Part shown: positions 48,782 to 60,100 of the stretch, one piece after another | How positions within the stretch are numbered: the first letter of the stretch is position 1 | Layout: each line of letters opens with the position of its first letter | Made by a program: the position numbers and the translations under genes | Source of the DNA: Apostichopus japonicus | Lineage: Eukaryota > Echinodermata > Holothuroidea > Aspidochirotida > Stichopodidae | Assembly (NCBI RefSeq): GCF_037975245.1 | Contig: NC_092569.1 | Location: 22,656,168 to 22,720,167 of the forward strand | DNA: 64,000 nt | Reading direction: 5' to 3' | The notes under the pieces: generated by a model | Seen by the model: only the letters and a program-made list of their open reading frames with translations | The model's database searches: none | Told to the model about the DNA's origin: nothing

Positions 48782-50271
48782 AATGTTCGGGGGAAATTAT
48801 CGAAACCAGCCGATTTCTTAGTAGCAAAAATTGAATTTGAGACATTAAAAGCTTCACTTTCAGTCACAGGAAAGAGAAAAATAGTGGAAGGATTAGAATC
48901 CCCTAGGTAACTACTGAAATGAACATTAGAAACAATGGAACTGGCTAAGGAAGGACCAAGGCCAACAAAATAATTATTAAAAGCATTTGCTATTTTATTA
49001 ACATCAGTGATTTCATGACCATCCTTAGAATAGAAAACATCGGGAAAATGGTTGGTTTTTCTAGTCTGTAGAGTGCCATTGATAATATTCCATGTTTCTT
49101 TCATGTTGTTTTTATTTTCATTAAAAAGATGAAAATAATAATTCCTTTTTGCAATACGGAGAACGTGGTTAAGCTTATTCCGGAAGCGTGCATAATTGTA
49201 TTTATTATCTGCTGTAGGCAATTTTATATATGTTTTATAAAGCTTATTTTTTGTACGAATAGAATGTAAGATACCAGAAGTGATCCAAGGGGAAGGTTTC
49301 TTCCTCGTCTTCTTACCCTTAATAAGTTTCATAGGGAAATTTTTATTATAAATTTCACTAAGTGTATTGTGAAAATTATTGAAAGCATTATTAACATTAT
49401 CATCATTGAAAACTTGATGCCAGTCCAAACCAGATACTTCCGAAATAAAATTATCAATATTGATATTTGAAAAATCTTGAGCATAAAAATCCTTACGATC
49501 ATGCTTAGTAGGTAAAAAAGAAATATTTAAATGAATCGGAAAATGATCAGTAATATCAGTGATAAGAACTCCTGAATAGGAGATCATGACATTATTGTCA
49601 CCCAAATTGCCGTTAGCCAAGATATTGTCAATAAGTGACGAGGAAGAACTAGAAACCCGGGTAGGTTTGGTGATTGTGGGTATGAAACTACAAGAAACTA
49701 AAATATTCAAAAAATCCGACGAGTTTGGCCTATTGAAGTCAATATTGAAGTCACCCAACAAATAACAAGGTTTCTTCTCCTTAGTGATACCATCCAGTGT
49801 TTGGTAAATGTAATCATTAAACGAAGTAATATTTCCACTAGGGGGACGGTAGATTATGCCAACCATTATATCTCCTTTTATGAAGGGAACTCTTATTTCG
49901 ACAAAAAGGCTTTCAACATGATCATTAAATACTGAAATATCATCACGTTGACTGAATGTGTATTTTTGATCAATAAATAAACAAATCCCTCCACCCTTCT
50001 TGACAGAGCGATGACTCTCGACAAGTGAATAATTATCTAATTTAATGAGTGGAGACAAGTCATCTGTGAACCAAGTCTCCGTGAAACCTATAATTGTAAA
50101 CTCGTGTTTAATAGTTGAAAGAAAGTCATTAATCGCACTGAAATTCTTATTGAGACTACGACTATTTAAATGAAAAATATTGAAATTACTAGTAGGCATC
50201 ATATTAAGATCATCAGTATTGTAGTACTTACACATATCCGAACGTATATCGCCAAAAAATCCATATACCAT
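48778..50271 (-). CDS. LINE endonuclease domain and start of RT
   Basis: 497 residues. Endonuclease motifs in order: N-S-R-S-L, G-F-T-E-T-W, G-G-G-I-C-L-F, Y-R-P-P-S-G, L-L-G-D-F-N-I-D, D-N-I-L and T-D-H-F-P-I. It cuts target DNA to prime reverse transcription. The frame ends at F-D-N-F-P by a missing base in a C run near 48787; the adjacent frame continues the RT. Confidence 0.85.
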   Translation of the reverse strand: MVYGFFGDIRSDMCKYYNTDDLNMMPTSNFNIFHLNSRSLNKNFSAINDFLSTIKHEFTIIGFTETWFTDDLSPLIKLDNYSLVESHRSVKKGGGICLFIDQKYTFSQRDDISVFNDHVESLFVEIRVPFIKGDIMVGIIYRPPSGNITSFNDYIYQTLDGITKEKKPCYLLGDFNIDFNRPNSSDFLNILVSCSFIPTITKPTRVSSSSSSLIDNILANGNLGDNNVMISYSGVLITDITDHFPIHLNISFLPTKHDRKDFYAQDFSNINIDNFISEVSGLDWHQVFNDDNVNNAFNNFHNTLSEIYNKNFPMKLIKGKKTRKKPSPWITSGILHSIRTKNKLYKTYIKLPTADNKYNYARFRNKLNHVLRIAKRNYYFHLFNENKNNMKETWNIINGTLQTRKTNHFPDVFYSKDGHEITDVNKIANAFNNYFVGLGPSLASSIVSNVHFSSYLGDSNPSTIFLFPVTESEAFNVSNSIFATKKSAGFDNFPRTL

Positions 50272-50549
50272 TCATCATTTACTGAAGTGTCATTTGTTAA
50301 TGAAGCAACTGTATGCGTACTACAATTCCCCAAACCAGAAGCGAGTTCATTGTCCGTGACGTCAATAAAGGGAAAATTAGATTGAGAACATGCCCTACAA
50401 ATCCAGTTGTTTATAGTACCACCCTTATGTTGAGTAATGCAGGTATTGTGACTTAAAGCGTGACATAACTGACAAATAGTAACACCGTAGTATCCGCTGG
50501 AAAAAACCCCATTACAAAAAAAACAATTACTAAAGGACATAGAAAACAA
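50199..50549 (-). CDS. LINE N-terminal PHD-like zinc-finger region
   Basis: 116-residue frame. C-F-F-C, C-Q-L-C-H-A-L-S-H-N-T-C and W-I-C-R-A-C give the C4-H-C3 spacing of a PHD finger. The end runs into the endonuclease frame through a one-base shift in a T run near 50250, so both were probably one protein. In CR1-type elements such fingers are thought to bind nucleic acid or proteins during integration. Confidence 0.7.
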   Translation of the reverse strand: MFSMSFSNCFFCNGVFSSGYYGVTICQLCHALSHNTCITQHKGGTINNWICRACSQSNFPFIDVTDNELASGLGNCSTHTVASLTNDTSVNDEWYMDFLAIYVRICVSTTILMILI

Positions 50550-53095
50550 AAATACACAAACTAACTACTATACAAAAACTAACAGACGAATATGCAAGCC
50601 TTACAAGCCTGCAAGGAAAACATTTCAGAGAACGTAACTTATTGTTATGTATGCTGCAGAAATGTTACTCGACATCATGAGGATACTCCAGTTCATTGTA
50701 ATCGGAACAGGTGTATATGGCAACGAAAGGAATCCGGCCACGGTAGGACTCCACAGATACTGATAAAATCGAAACATCAACCCAAACGGAAACATTATCA
50801 AACGTTGCACACAACTAATAATCATCTTGTTATTCAGATGTCTACACCATATGGTATCATAAGTACAATAAAAATAACCATTGCGTATCTGGGCACATTC
50901 AATATATTGGAAAATTAGAACCGATATCATAAAGAAACTCAGGGCCGTGGCCAGGGTAGAATATCTAGGGGCAGTTGAGTGATATCGAGAATCATTATGT
51001 ATCGTCTAAATGTTACATAGTACTGCTTTAGATATATACCAAGGCCCTTGTTAAGATATTTTTCAGTAGGTGGTCAATTTTCCAAAAGGGACCATCATGG
51101 CACTATCTAAGCGGAGCGTCAGCATCGGTTGGCGTGTAGCGTAGGAAGAAACATTTTGCCAAAAATGCACTCCCGATATTGCCGGAAAATGGCACTTTCT
51201 ATGCCTTGTAAGTTGCATCTAAACAATTTTGATTTTGAGATCTCATGTTCTAAAAATAAGACTTTACGTTACTTCATAAGCTCTAATTGTTAGGTTTGTA
51301 GTAACATTATTTATTTCACCTACTAAACAGTAACCTACTGGATGGGGTAGGGAGGGGGGGTCGGGGGAAATGAGCTGAGTTGGTGGGCCGTGTAGCTGAC
51401 TGTGCCTCGACATTTTTAGTTAAATCATCGGGGCTCTGATAGAGGGGCTTACAATGAAACTAATAAGCCTTTATGAAACATATAAACGTAATAAATATAT
51501 TTATAGACAGTACTTTCACATTAGACTGCTACAGTGTTCACCCATGCAGGTTAAATCTTAGGAGCTCTCAACAATTGTGTTAGACTTATCAAACGTGAAT
51601 CCAAAGCAAACGCAGGGAGCACATGTGGAGCAGTTAAAATAAGCCCTGCGTTATTTTTGCCATTCCTACAATGCGTGCTTAAAATCTTCAAGCTGTACAC
51701 TACAGACTAATGAAATCAAAAGAAATGATCATTCGCTAAAAAGATACTGACATAGCGCATACTGTACAGGCGTTGACATGACCATAGACTTACCTTCATC
51801 TAGGAAGTGGAACTCTCACGGGGTAGTTGCCCCCCCCCCCCTCTCATAGGGCCACGGACCTGTACTTGACATCAGTTAATTGACCACTAATCAAACATTT
51901 TGTTAACATGTGTACAAAACTAGTAAACTGAAACTTTAATTATAAGGATTGACATGGTTAATTATAACAACAACATGACTAGCAGCCATATATGTATGTC
52001 AAAACTTCTATGAAATATATAATTATCTCAGAAACACTTAAAACTATCATGAGTGGCATTGTTTACCAACCTGAACGCACACTAAATTTTACATATGCTG
52101 TTATATTGCTTCTACCTGATAATAACACATACCATAAAATGTGAAAAATAATAGTACTGGAAAGGAGATTAACGAATGCTGGAGGATTTTATTATCTCCT
52201 GGCTTATTATATACTCTTATCGTTTTATGGGCGAGGTTCCTCATGTAATTTACGCTACAAATGAGATTGGTAATTCTGACGTGTCCCCCTGCACCACCCC
52301 CCCCCGTTATGATTGACGACCCTGAGGAAAGACACGGGAAACAGAGCTAAGCCTCGAATGCTTCCCAGTATTGAAGACATGATAAACATCATACAATAGA
52401 AAGCGACCACCACAATTACCAGATCAAAGATCATTTCGATTCATAGAGAATCGAATCGATAACATGATTGGTTTATAATAGTTCAATAATGATACCGGAG
52501 TATTCATTTCAGGAAAGACTCATGAGTAATAATATTTTTATGATGTGAGCTTCATTTTTTGCCCTCCGGTAATTAAGACATGATAGACTGTATTCAATAG
52601 AAAGGACACCACAACCTGTGCAGTGTAAAATTTGTTCTAATGCCGTCAACAGCGAGTACCACAACTTCCATATAAAATATTACTTCGACTCATAGAGAAT
52701 TAAATCGATAACATAAGTGGTTCCTAAAAGCTCAATAAATGTACCAATACAAGAAAGACTCATAAGTGTTAATATTTTTTATGAGTTAAACTTAATTTTG
52801 TTTTATCACGTCCAAATCCAAATCCGCGTCCATGCTTTAAGACATCATTGATCTGTTATCTACGGATGATGTTAAGTAGCAGTTCTCATGGAAAGCCTTC
52901 CATGTCATGTATTTATCATGGAATGAAATGATGTAATACATTTAATGAATCATTTATAGTTCCAAAGATGGAAACAATGTTTTACTGTACGTTATAAATT
53001 TCCCGAGGCAATATCGGTAGCTACCCGTTAGCAGGGACGTCTCTAGAGGGGGGTGGGGGGGGGTAAAACTAATAACACGATAGTTGGAAAATTGG

Positions 53096-53177
53096 AGTGC
53101 GACAGTCGGAATTTCCGACAGTCAGAATTTCCGACTGTATGGAATTTCCGACTGTCGGAATTTCCGACTGTCGCACT
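53096..53177. repeat. Palindromic array of AGTCGGAATTTCCGACT-type units
   Basis: Within 82 bases the near-palindrome GTCGGAATTTCCGAC recurs about four times. The outer ends AGTGCGACAGTCGG and CCGACTGTCGCACT are perfect inverted repeats. Strong hairpin or cruciform potential. It lies just right of where block R copy 2 diverges from copy 1. Confidence 0.85.
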
Positions 53178-55627
53178 AATTTACGTAGGCCTATTCATAT
53201 ATTCATGTGGTTGTGAATGACATAAGCATTGAAAAATATCGGTCAAAATTGACCTTAAATCAGTCATATTTACCACGTTTTACTTGCCACTTTGAGAAAT
53301 TGTAGCTCGCGATCCTTATACTCCACCGTACAAAACTTCGTATGATTTTCAATACTCTAAAAAATGCCTAATAGAACTACCGTACAACGTTCGCCAGCTT
53401 CAATTCGGTTTATTTATGTATTAATTTTGCTATTGGATGGGTTGACCCTGTTCGCTAGCTTCAAGTAAGTTCAGTATACATCTGGGAGGTAGCCGAGGGG
53501 GGGGGGGCAGTGGTGGCAACTGCTCCCCCTTTCAGTGTCGACAAATGTTAAAATCTATTGGTTTTGTTTGCATGGTATTTTGTCAGTGCTCTTTTGATCT
53601 TGAATATACTCGTCAGCTCCGTTAACTCGATTATAATCGTAGTAACATTCAGGCCTACTGATTCAGCTACTTAGTTTGGCAGATGCAATTAGCTAAATTT
53701 AGCCTATAGCCTATTACCAGCCTACACAATTGGCCACTGTGTAATTAAATACATGTAGCCTACCTAACTGTACTCGATGGAGAGTCACGAACCGTATGCA
53801 CAACGACGACGACAACGTGCGTTCTCATCCTTTCTATGATTCGTCATAAGTTGTTGCACGAACAGCATGTTATGAAGCTAAGCTAGCAATCGGCGTACGT
53901 GATACGCGCTTCCTATAAATAATGTTTACACTGGCTTAATATGAAAGTTTATATTGTCCATCAGTTAAGTTCGTCAAATGTATTAAAGTCCAAACAGTGG
54001 ACAATAAAAAAGAATCATCCTACTGGAAAATGGAAAAAGAGCACTATGTTTGTCTTTCTGATATAATATGTAAAAGAACATGTAAAAGAAAAATTCAAAC
54101 GGGAAACAAAATCTGCTGATTATACGATATCGTGTGATGATGATGAAACTGGCAAAACATTGCACCAGATCGCATCTTAGGACCTTCAATTGTTCAAAAA
54201 TTGTTCAAAGGGGGAAACCCCCTCCCCTTAACCCCCCCCCCATATCAATCAAGAAATGTCCCCCAAAGTGCAAATTCCTCGCTACGTCGCTGGTATATAC
54301 ATATTGTCTCTATGGTCAACAACTAAAATACTCAATGACAGTCAGTAGTAGTACAAGGCAGCAGTCGGAATTTTCTAGCTTCAGAACCCATCCAGTTTTG
54401 ATTTCAGTCACTACGACCCCCCCCCCCCCCCCCCAATCATCAGGCAATAGCTACGTAAACTTTAATTCACTTTAATTGAGACAAGAGCAATTGACAAAAT
54501 ATGCATACTTGTTCTAAAACTATATTATATGTTAGAATATATATCATTCTGCTATTATATAAAGTGTGTGTAATCAGTGTGTATATCAATGTGTTGTATT
54601 AACGACTATATAATTCACTCTGGTTGCTACAAAATCTCAAAATAATGTTTATAAGCCCTGTTATTAGAATTCTTGGAAGTTAAATTAAATCGATTGAACT
54701 CATTCATGTAGTTTCAATGTCAGTCATTAGTTCACCCAGGGGCTGTGTTCCACCTCTTTGGATCGTCCAGCTTTAAGTAAAAGAGCGAGCTAACTAATTT
54801 TTGTTCATGTTTTGCACGTTTGCAATTCACGTTTAAATGACCCAAGGAGGACCATCAACTTATTATAAATTCATCTGCATTAAGTGGTTGAGGTTGATAT
54901 ATCAAAAAAAAAACACCATCATTATCATATTGATATGGGTTGGGAAGAGCTAATCTTCCAAATTGTGTCAGCCTGTTAAGACGGTATCAAGTGATAATAC
55001 AGATTTACCCTTCGTTAGGAAACAAGACATCAACAGTTGGCCTAACAGTAACTAACTAACTTATTTAAAACACCTAAGACGTTTTCAAGGGAGAAACTAG
55101 TTTAATATATCAAAACTTCAATGAAAGAAGGTTAAACATGTTTTGATTGTACCGACATTCCATTTGATGAACCAACAACAGTTTATAACAATTGAAAACG
55201 TTTTATTATAAATGACTAAATATATTTTAAGCCAGATATAATCAAACAAAATTGCCTTCGGTGTTTATAAATGGAATATGGTTGAGAGAAACGTTTCATC
55301 AAGTGACAGACATAATATTAAGTATGAAGGATAAAATAGCAAAACAATAAAAGTAAATGACCTTTCTCATAAAGAAATTACGGAAGCGCAGGAAAGACAT
55401 AATTTACTTAATGTACAATTCTTTAAATAATTACATAGGTATACTTATATAAGTATCAACGTAACAATAAACAACAGGGAAAACTTTCCATTATATGTAG
55501 GGACTAAAATTGATCATATTATCTTTAAAGGGAAATTTAAATAATGCTGCCAATTTACTGCTCTCTGATTGTGTAAGGGTAATTAATTGCACTACTTCTT
55601 TAGATTTTGTGATCTTTTTCTTTACAG
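53178..55627. other. Intergenic DNA with C runs, no gene found
   Basis: Homopolymer C or G runs occur at about 53504, 54231 and 54417-54434. Open frames at 53983-54189 (-) and 54134-54475 (+) cross these runs and show no domain. Confidence 0.45.
54417..54434. repeat. C18 homopolymer
   Basis: Eighteen consecutive C, the longest of several C runs in the right half. G-quadruplex or i-motif potential is weak without interruptions; length may vary or be misassembled. Confidence 0.8.
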
Positions 55628-55790
55628 ATCTACTCTAGTACTCCAAATGGTTATGTTCATGGTATCACAGGAACCATCAGTTCTCAACAAAGGACCGAGA
55701 CAAGGATGCTAATGTGGTAACTGTGCGACTTATTATATTGGTGCCTGGTGGTACAATAGCACAGCACTGATTCAACAGTCTCGGACATCC
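55628..55790 (+). pseudogene. Decayed FBG terminal exon
   Basis: After TTTACAG, sequence matches the last exon of gene 2. AGTACTCCAAATGGTTATG parallels its AGTACCCCTGATGGCTATG, ACAAAGGACCGAGACAA is shared, AACTGTGCGAC matches the N-C-A region and GGTGCCTGGTGGTACAAT encodes G-A-W-W-Y-N. Indels and stops break the frame, and the C-terminal part after the second cysteine is not recognisable. It marks the end of a lost FReP gene upstream of gene 3. Confidence 0.72.
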
Positions 55791-56859
55791 GTTACCTTTG
55801 ACAACCAATATCACTTCTCATACACCATCATATCTTCACATATATTTTTTTCGCTACCCAGCTTTAGAGTACGCTCAAGACAAATTTCTACCTATAAATA
55901 CAACATTCTGCAACATTCTTAGTGTGTAAACATCAAGATTGTAAGGTTTGTAAACATTACGTCATGTTACATGCTATACCAATCGCTTGACAGACATTAC
56001 GCTATGAACGAGCCAATTGCCAACATTCTATTTCCTACAGGAAAAGTCTATAACCTATGACAGGTGATTGTATGTGGTCACAGCGCAATACACAGGTAAA
56101 ATCTCTTGTTTTCCATCTTTCTTTAAACCATTAACAATGTACAGTTCTTGAATAACGATACCAAGTTAGTGTTCCAGGACCAAAACTCACTTTTTAATCA
56201 CAAAATATAAACTCTGGCAAAGAGAATTATTTAAAATTAAACAATTATTCAAAACTATCCTTGTCAGACCTCTTTAAGTTTTCAGACCCGTGTATCAATA
56301 TACAATTGATAAATTACCAATCCCCCCACGAAACACTACAGACTTGAGGTGTTTTCAAGTGATTTTACTGTTAATCGATTGCGTTCTTTTCTAATTCATT
56401 TATATATGATAATGGCTAGTTTTACGTCTCCATCAGTATAGCCTACTTGTAATATATAGCTACGGTGATTTCTTGCCTTAAGTTTTCTGTCAGCCCAAAA
56501 CGTAGTTCTTTATTGTTTCGTCAGGGAGTTAAAGTACAGGGTTTAGTTTACAGGGTTAAGTACAGGGTTTGAAGGAAAATGATAACCTCACTAAGTCCAA
56601 GATTGGCTTACTTTGCACACTGGTTTTCAACCCTTTTCTCTAAAGTAAAGTTTATTTTCAATACAGAAATATATGTTTTGATTTGATTTAATTTAAATAA
56701 TATCTCATTCTAACTACGGCATATAGCTTTACGTTATGGACTTGACCGAAAATCACTGTTGTGTTTCACGAAAGAGATCACGAGGGAAGGATCATATCAA
56801 GATGGCTGACTCCTAATTTGTTCTATACGATTTCAGTAGTCTCAATATCCGTGTGCAAA

Positions 56860-57113
56860 GAGGTTTGACTTCCTTGTTCTTCTGTCTACCGACGCGGGTA
56901 AGAGGCAAAGTTTAACGTTAAGTAGGAGCAATAAACTATCATTTTACTATAATGCATTTTCCAAATGAGTTAACAATGTTCTGTATTTTCTACCGTACAT
57001 TCCAAACTACTCGATGCAAGGTACGTTATGTCATCGACAGAGATGAAAGTCATTTATCAACTTGAATTCAGAGAAGGGCGAGTCACCAGAAAAGATTTCA
57101 CTCTTTCGTCAAA
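56860..57113 (+). promoter_or_regulatory. Putative promoter and 5' UTR of FReP gene 3
   Basis: Near-identical to 31222-31466, keeping GGTTTGACTTCCTTGTTCTT, TCTACCGACGCG, CTCGATGCAAGGTACG and AGAAGGGCGAGTCACCAGA. An extra stretch (TAAGAGGCAAAGTTTAACG) follows the second block. Confidence 0.4.
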
Positions 57114-57191
57114 ATGATCAGCAAGTTTTATTCAATGTTCCAAGTTTTATTTTTTCTTTGGACAACTAGCTGCCTCGTTTTTCGTGAATCG
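57114..57191 (+). CDS. FReP gene 3, exon 1 (signal peptide)
   Basis: 26 codons, M-I-S-K-F-Y-S then a Phe/Leu-rich core, T-T-S-C-L and R-E-S at the donor GTAAGT, phase 0. Differs from gene 2 by a few bases only. Confidence 0.87.
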
Positions 57192-60100
57192 GTAAGTTCT
57201 AGTACTTTTATATTTTTTTAATTCTTCGGTCATATGTCGTAGTATAGGTATTTCAATGAACTTGCTCGGTAAATTTTTTTTTTAGTGAAGTTATGATTGT
57301 TCAAAAGATGGTATAAGATATTGGGAATGGAGACATCATAATTCTTCAAATTACAAATTTCAATTTTCATCTCTGTTTCGAAATAAAAATGATGGTCTGT
57401 ATCAAAAGTGCGTGAAAATAATTCAACATAATAATAATAAGTGCAAAGTATATGTCAGTGATTGGAGTTAACTTTAGATCAGGTATTCATTATTCAAATT
57501 AAATTAAGTACTTTCAAGTTATTTTTAACTCCCCACAAAAGGTTTTTGAACTTGAAACTAAAGAAAATCTATCAAATCTTTAACAGCAATTCTCCTTTTT
57601 GACACTATTTTAACAAATCAAGATTTTTGTTTAAAAAGAAAGATATTAAAAAATCATTATATATTGTTTCCAAAGATATTTGAAATAAAAATTTAATTAG
57701 ATTAAATTTCATGCTTTCAAGTTCTTATGTTTTACATTTATCTCAGAAATTAAAAGCGTAAACTTTTAGACGTTCTGCAATTTATTGAAGAAGCCACTAT
57801 TCTTTATGTAAAATAAAGGTGTTAGATGAAAGATCGGATTATAGGGATGGGTTGTTTTACAAATAAGAAATTTATTTTAATATTTATAGTAACTTAGTAA
57901 CGCTCTAGAACCATTTAAGACATAAACTTGTATTGAAACATTCAAAGTTCTTTAAATATCATAGGTATAAAAGTTGTATAGAATATGAAGCTCTTGTTGT
58001 TTTCTTTATTCATAAATAAATTAACCTGTAAATGGTATAGCTCCCTCACAGGTACAACTTGAGAACTTTAAATGATATCAGACATAATGCAGACTGTCAT
58101 AAATGCAAGTTTAACCTAAAGTATTAAATCAAATTACGATATTTTCAATTATATTAGTCGAAACGTTATAGCTAAGATTTACATGCCCATACTTTGAATA
58201 TCTCGCTTCAGTTTCTTAACTTTATAATAATTAACCAGAAAAAATATGTTTTTAATGAAAATATTACTCTTCAAGTTTTCATCCGTCGACTACAATTCAC
58301 ATTGAAACTTATTATTTACTATAATGCTACCAATTTTGTATTCCGAAGTTAAATTATAAGATTTTCTTTAGTGAACAGTAATCTATCAATTAAGCAATGG
58401 AAAATATAACAAAGTTAAATTTTATTTGAGTAACCAATTTAGCGTAAACTTTATCTGATTTACCGAGGATAAAGAAAATTAAAGTTAATGCCAGACGTAA
58501 CAATTTTTGGACTGACAGTTGTGTCCAATTCGCCAAGTTTAAATGAGTGAAGGAAAATATACATGATATATGTATCATATGAATATACAAAGTTCTTTTC
58601 GCAAAGTGTATGATAAAACTTCAAGCAACTTTATTAATAATTCTTAAGATTTGCAGATTCTGTCGAGTATATGTAGTTTACCCATATATACATTTTTATA
58701 TCCTTTAAAAATTGCGAAAAATAGCAAATCAGTCATATTGCACTTCGATTTGGCGAGAGAATGAGTCAATTAAATTTCACCTTCTAAACTTCAAAAGCCA
58801 TTGACATTCATTCTTCTCAACTGCTCCTTCATTGAATGTCTTAATCAGGCTTAGAAAAGCTAAGGATGACAAAGGCAAAAAGTAAATAAAACATGTTCTG
58901 AATTTAAAATAAAATAATAGACCAGCATACGTAAAATGTATCTCGTCGTAATATGATCAATTAAATCATATTTTGTGTTATAGCTTCAAGAAAGTAGAAT
59001 ATTCTATAAAAACTCAAACAGAACAAATTGTAAAAATCGAAATCAATGTTTTGTAAAAAGGACCCTTTCTTTGTCACTTAAAGTTAAAGGATCGGTGACT
59101 AATTTTTTTTTTATTAAAACATCTTTGGCCACCAATAATTTGTCAAACATAAAACAGTCTCGTCAATATGATTTTTTTTTTTAGGAAATAATCAATTCCT
59201 ACTTATTCTTGGTAATGAGACGAAACGAAACGAAACTTAGTCTTGGTAACGAGACGGACGAAAAGTGTACTGTCAAATTAATTACTAAAAGTAAAGCGTT
59301 CAACTATATACTTGTAAGATAAAGTATTCCGCAACGTAATATGCAACAATGTTGATGTAGGCCTATACTTATTCATTTTGTTCTTACTTTCATTTATTTA
59401 CAAAAGTATGTAATTTGTGGTTATGTTCGCGTATTGTTCCACAATTTCCCACCATTAAAAAAGAAATGTTTTTTATTTACAAACAAAATTCACGAGATCC
59501 TATTTAAATGAGTCAATTAAATTTCACCTTCTTAACTTCAAAAGCCATTGACATTCATTCTTCTCAACTGCTCCTTCATTGAATGTCTTAATCAGGCTTA
59601 GAAAAGCTAAGGATGACAAAGGCAAAAAGTAAATAAAACATGTTCTGAATTTAAAATAAAAGAATAGACCAGCATACGTAAAATGTATCTCGTCGTAATA
59701 TGATCAATTAAATCATATTTTGTGTGTAGCTTCAAGAAAGTAGAATATTGTATAAAAACTCAAACAGAACAAATTGTAAAAATCGAAATCAATGTTTTGT
59801 AAGAAGGACCTTTTCTTTGTCACTTAAAGTTAAAGGATCGGTGACTAAATTTTTTTTATTAAAACATTTTTGGCCACCAATAATATGTCAAACATAAAAC
59901 AGTCTCGTCAATAACAGTTTTTTTTTTTTTTTTTTAAGGAAACAATCAATTCCTTCTTAGTCTTGGTAATGAGACGAAACGAAACTTAGTCTTTGTAACG
60001 AGACGGACGAAAAGTGTACTGTCAAATTAATTACTAAAAGTAAAGCGTTCAACTATATACTTGTAAGATAAAGTATCCCGCAACGTAATATGCAACAATG

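Larger units (their letters stand above)
47059..50760 (-). mobile_element. Single-ORF CR1/Jockey-group LINE, nearly open
   Basis: On the minus strand: PHD-like zinc finger, apurinic-like endonuclease, reverse transcriptase, then a 3' UTR ending in ATTTGA-like tail repeats at about 47059-47080. The partner locus near 26185 lacks it, so both edges are defined to within a few bases. Only three one-base frameshifts, and no other stop, interrupt a frame of about 1070 codons. The zinc finger, the endonuclease and a non-L1 RT suggest the CR1/Jockey group; the exact clade is uncertain. Confidence 0.85.
44447..53035 (+). repeat. Large duplicated block R, copy 2
   Basis: Partner of 20030-27740, in the same orientation and about 24.4 kb downstream. 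Interrupted by unrelated DNA at about 44608-46130 and by a LINE at 47059-50760. Where copy 1 has the exon 1 remnant, this copy diverges at about 53035. Confidence 0.75.
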
